Of a DNA stretch of 30,950 nucleotides, positions 28,312 through 30,950 are shown piece by piece. Within the stretch, counting starts at the first letter, position 1. Each line of letters starts with the position of its first letter. Origin of the DNA: Zychaea mexicana (taxonomy: Eukaryota; Mucoromycota; Mucoromycetes; Mucorales; Lichtheimiaceae); contig NW_026516901.1 of NCBI RefSeq assembly GCF_025766255.1, forward strand, positions 1 to 30,950. Direction: 5' to 3'. The notes under the pieces are model-generated. The model saw nothing but the letters and a program-made list of their open reading frames with translations, was not told the origin of the DNA and searched no databases. The translations under genes and the position numbers were made by a program.

Positions 28312-29190
28312 ATGCCCAAACACGTCCGTGCTCAAACTCCGGAGTCCTCGATCAATGCTGCCAGCATCGCAGAGGGTCTCCAAAACCTCTCCCTAGGACA
28401 CAAGCACCCGCGTACGCCGTGCCATCCGTGTAAATGACCCACCAATTTTTAAGGGCAACACTGAGGACATCCGCTCGTTCATCACCCACGTCAAGATGGC
28501 CATACACATGAATCAGGACAGGTTTGCTGACGACCTTTCAAAAATTTGTTTCATGTGTTCTTTCATGGCTGGACCTGCGTTCGATTGGGCTCAGCCTTAT
28601 CTCGATGACATCGGTACGGACGAGGTTGATCCGTGCATGCTTTCGTTTTCGCTCTTCCTTGATGAATTTCGTTCGGCTTTTGGACAGGTCAACGAACTAC
28701 TGAAATCGAAAACAGCTTGCTAGACCTACGTCAGGGTTCGACTGCAGCTTCTGAGCACGCCGCCACCTTCCGCCGCTTCGCCTTACGCACTCAGTTCAAT
28801 GATGCTGCCCTCCTTGCCATCTTTCGCAAAAGCCTCCGCGATCACCTTAAGGATGAGCTCGCCACTCGCGACATGCCAGTTGAGCTGTGGTCGTATGTAA
28901 CGAAGGTAATCGAACTCGACAACAGAATGCGAAAGAGAAGGGCAACGACGCAATCAGCCGTTCCGCCCTCGTCAAAGATTTTCGGCACCGGTCACAGTTC
29001 CCCCACCAACACCACAAGCGCTGTGCAGCCCATGGACCTGGATGCAGCTAAAACCAAGTTCATCCCATTGTCGGCAGAGGAAAAGGCTCGTCGACGTCAG
29101 CTTGGTCTCTGCTTATACTGCGGTGGTGAAGGTCATGAGGCCCGCACTTGCCCTAAGAAGTCGGGAAAAGGCACCTCCCATGGCCTGTAA
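28312..29190 (+). pseudogene. gag: Gypsy Gag, copy C (frameshifted)
   Basis: It starts at ATG 28312. Changes near 28396 (CCCTAGGACACAAG) and 28414 break the frame, and another loss lies near 28701. The C-terminal part with the zinc knuckle is again readable up to TAA 29188-29190. Confidence 0.85.
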
Positions 29191-29206
29191 GAGAGTATAC
29201 CATGGG
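29163..29206 (+). promoter_or_regulatory. Frameshift module at the gag-pol junction, copy C
   Basis: Heptamer at 29163-29169, with hairpin arms at 29177-29183 and 29200-29206, all as in copy A. Confidence 0.55.
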
Positions 29207-30950
29207 CTCCCTATCATCAGAAGTAACTTCAAATAAAACAACTGTTGAAACCAAACCTCTCTGCTCTTCTGTTATTCCACCTCTGCCTGCTTCATCTTCT
29301 CCGAAATCCTCACCTTCCTTGCACCATCCTCTCAAAATGTCGGTATCCATCGATATTTCGGGTCGTATAGTAAAAACACATGCCATGATCGATTCGGGTG
29401 CCATGGAGAATTTTGTCGATGAATCCTTCGCACGCCATCATAACTTGCCGTCCATCAAAAGTAATAACCCACTCTTGGTCCACAGTCGACGGTCGAGCTC
29501 TTCGTTCCGGTATTATCACTGACGAATGTCCAGTCGATCTGTTCGTTGGCCAACACCATGAACGAATTTTGCTGTGTCCAACGTCTTTGGGACAATACAG
29601 CATCATTCTTGGTATGCCCTGGTTGATCAAGCATAATCCATCTATCAATTGGCGCACTGGCCACATCGACCTGACTTCCACCACCTGCACCACAGATTGC
29701 TTGCCAGCACCTTGCAGCAGCAATTCACATCCTTCACCACTACTGCTAAGAATCCACCGGATATCCGACTGGTTAGTGCACTTACTATCAAGTCACTTAT
29801 CCAAAAGGGCGCCCAAGCGTTTTCAGTTATGTCGACCCTTAGGGTCCCTGTCATCCATCGCTTCCGTCACAGTTGAAGGATCCACTGCTAATTCCTCGCT
29901 GCCATCCAAATATCGCGCTTTTGCTGATGTGTTCAGTAAGGACCAAGCTGATGCCCTTCCCCTTCTCGTCCAGGCATCGATCATGCTATCCCGATTGCTG
30001 AGGATACTCAAGTTCCATATGGCCGATCTATTCCTTATCACAAGAAGAACTCGGCGTCCTACGTGAATATATAAAGACCAACCTGGATAACGGTTTCATC
30101 AGTCGTTCGACTAGTCCTGCTGGAGCCCCCATCTTGTTTGTCAAGAAAAAGGACGGTTCCCTACGCCTTTGCATTGATTACCGTGGGCTTAACAAGATCA
30201 CCATCAAGAATCGTTACCCATTGCCTCTGATCAACGAAATGCTCGACCGTCTTTCATCTGCCACCGTCTTTACCAAGCTTGATATCCGCAATGCTTATCA
30301 TCGTATCCGTATAGCCAAGGGTGATGAATGGAAAACCGCCTTCCGCACAAGATACGGTCATTTTCAGTATAATGTTATGAGCTTCGGTTTGACCAATGCG
30401 CCGGGTTCCTTCCAAGCACTTATTAATAATGCCCTGCACGAGTATCTTGACCAGTTCGTTATCGTGTACTTGGATGACATCTTGATCTTCAGCGACAATC
30501 AAGCAGAGCACGATGAACATGTCAAGCTAGTCTTGCAAAAACTTCGTGAGTCAGCCCTTTATGCCAAAGCTGACAAGTGTAATTTCGACGTCGATGAGGT
30601 TGATTTCCTTGGTTTCCGCGTGGGTCGCTCGGGTGTCAGCATGGATCCAACCAAGGTAACCTGCATCTTGGATTGGCCTACCCCCAAAAACACTCATGAC
30701 ATTCAGGTTTTCCTTGGGTTCGCCAATTTCTATCGCCGTTTCATCCACCATTACTCTCGCATCACTGCCCCCCTTACCTCGCTGCTGAAGAAGGATGTTC
30801 CGTTCGATTGGACTACTACACAAGATACCGCGTTCTCAGCACTCAAGCAGAGCTTCACTACTGCGCCAGTTTGCAGCATTTCGTGCCTTCTCAACCGATC
30901 TTTGTTGAAACTGATGCATCCGACTTTGCCATTGCTGCGGTGCTTAGCCA
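29202..30950 (+). pseudogene. pol: Gypsy Pol polyprotein, copy C (partial, frameshifted)
   Basis: It starts at ATG 29202 with the protease Asp-Ser-Gly intact. A two-base loss near 29484 shifts the frame. Further losses lie at 29739, 29826-29838, 29961 and 30021. From about 30062 the reverse transcriptase is readable, including KLDIRNAYH and YLDD, up to a missing base near 30870 (GCCAGTTTGCAGC). The window ends in RNase H. Like copy B, it has Arg in RIRIAKGD. Confidence 0.88.

Larger units (their letters stand above)
12900..30950. repeat. 7.1-kb higher-order tandem repeat (Gypsy element plus five tRNA-like units)
   Basis: Gypsy 5' ends at 13495, 20607 and 27695 give periods of 7112 and 7088 bp. 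The five satellite units between successive Gypsy copies correspond one to one by private variants: GGCTACAGGG, CCACGGC, CTCAACC, CGACTAAGG and GGATGGGG. The left border falls between 12830 and 12990. The right border is beyond the window. Confidence 0.9.
27695..30950 (+). mobile_element. Ty3/Gypsy retrotransposon, copy C (cut by the window end)
   Basis: Same insertion point (AGAGT at 27690-27694). It covers the 5' LTR, gag, protease, reverse transcriptase and the start of RNase H. It has many single-base indels and a few substitutions. Confidence 0.93.

Overview
The window looks like repeat-rich, heterochromatin-type nuclear DNA from a fungus. That rests on the two element families present (PIF/Harbinger and chromodomain Ty3/Gypsy), on short spliceosomal introns of 67 and 84 nt, one with a CTGAC branch-point candidate, on TATA-driven element promoters and on AT-rich spacers. 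An early-diverging fungus such as a Mucoromycota member is my guess; nothing here proves the lineage. No ordinary host protein gene is visible.

The matrix is a tandem satellite with a unit of about 295 bp. Each unit carries one minus-strand, tRNA-Leu-like Pol III gene with an A box, a B box and a T7 terminator. I count 32 copies in five blocks: 385-1213, 4374-8176, 11683-13494, 19117-20606 and 26216-27694. The left edge (1-384) holds a different satellite with a 170-bp period.

Two PIF/Harbinger DNA transposons interrupt the satellite (1214-4373 and 8177-11682). Each has 31-bp terminal inverted repeats, an ATA target duplication, a plus-strand DDE transposase with two introns, and a convergent minus-strand Myb/SANT-like gene. 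The second copy has an extra 341-bp insertion, with a 3-bp duplication, inside the Myb gene. Both copies carry the same flank deletion and flank variants, so one was copied from the other together with its flanks.

Three copies of a chromodomain Ty3/Gypsy retrotransposon follow (13495-19116, 20607-26215 and 27695 to the window end), all at one satellite position with the same 5-bp duplication AGAGT. The two LTRs of one element differ far more than equivalent LTRs of different copies do. This fits one old insertion, later amplified as a 7.1-kb higher-order tandem repeat (Gypsy plus five tRNA-like units). The retrotransposon shows a primer-binding site complementary to its own predicted RNA 5' end (self-priming) and a -1 frameshift module between gag and pol. 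Every pol copy visible here is broken.

Overall the locus is a nested tandem repeat: a 295-bp unit, an 885-bp trimer, and 7.0-kb and 7.1-kb segments. It appears to have been built by unequal exchange among tRNA-like satellite units that trapped two transposon insertions. Many single-base indels in the right half (21.6-22.3 kb and 24.5-30.0 kb) may be consensus errors and should be checked before being read as biology.
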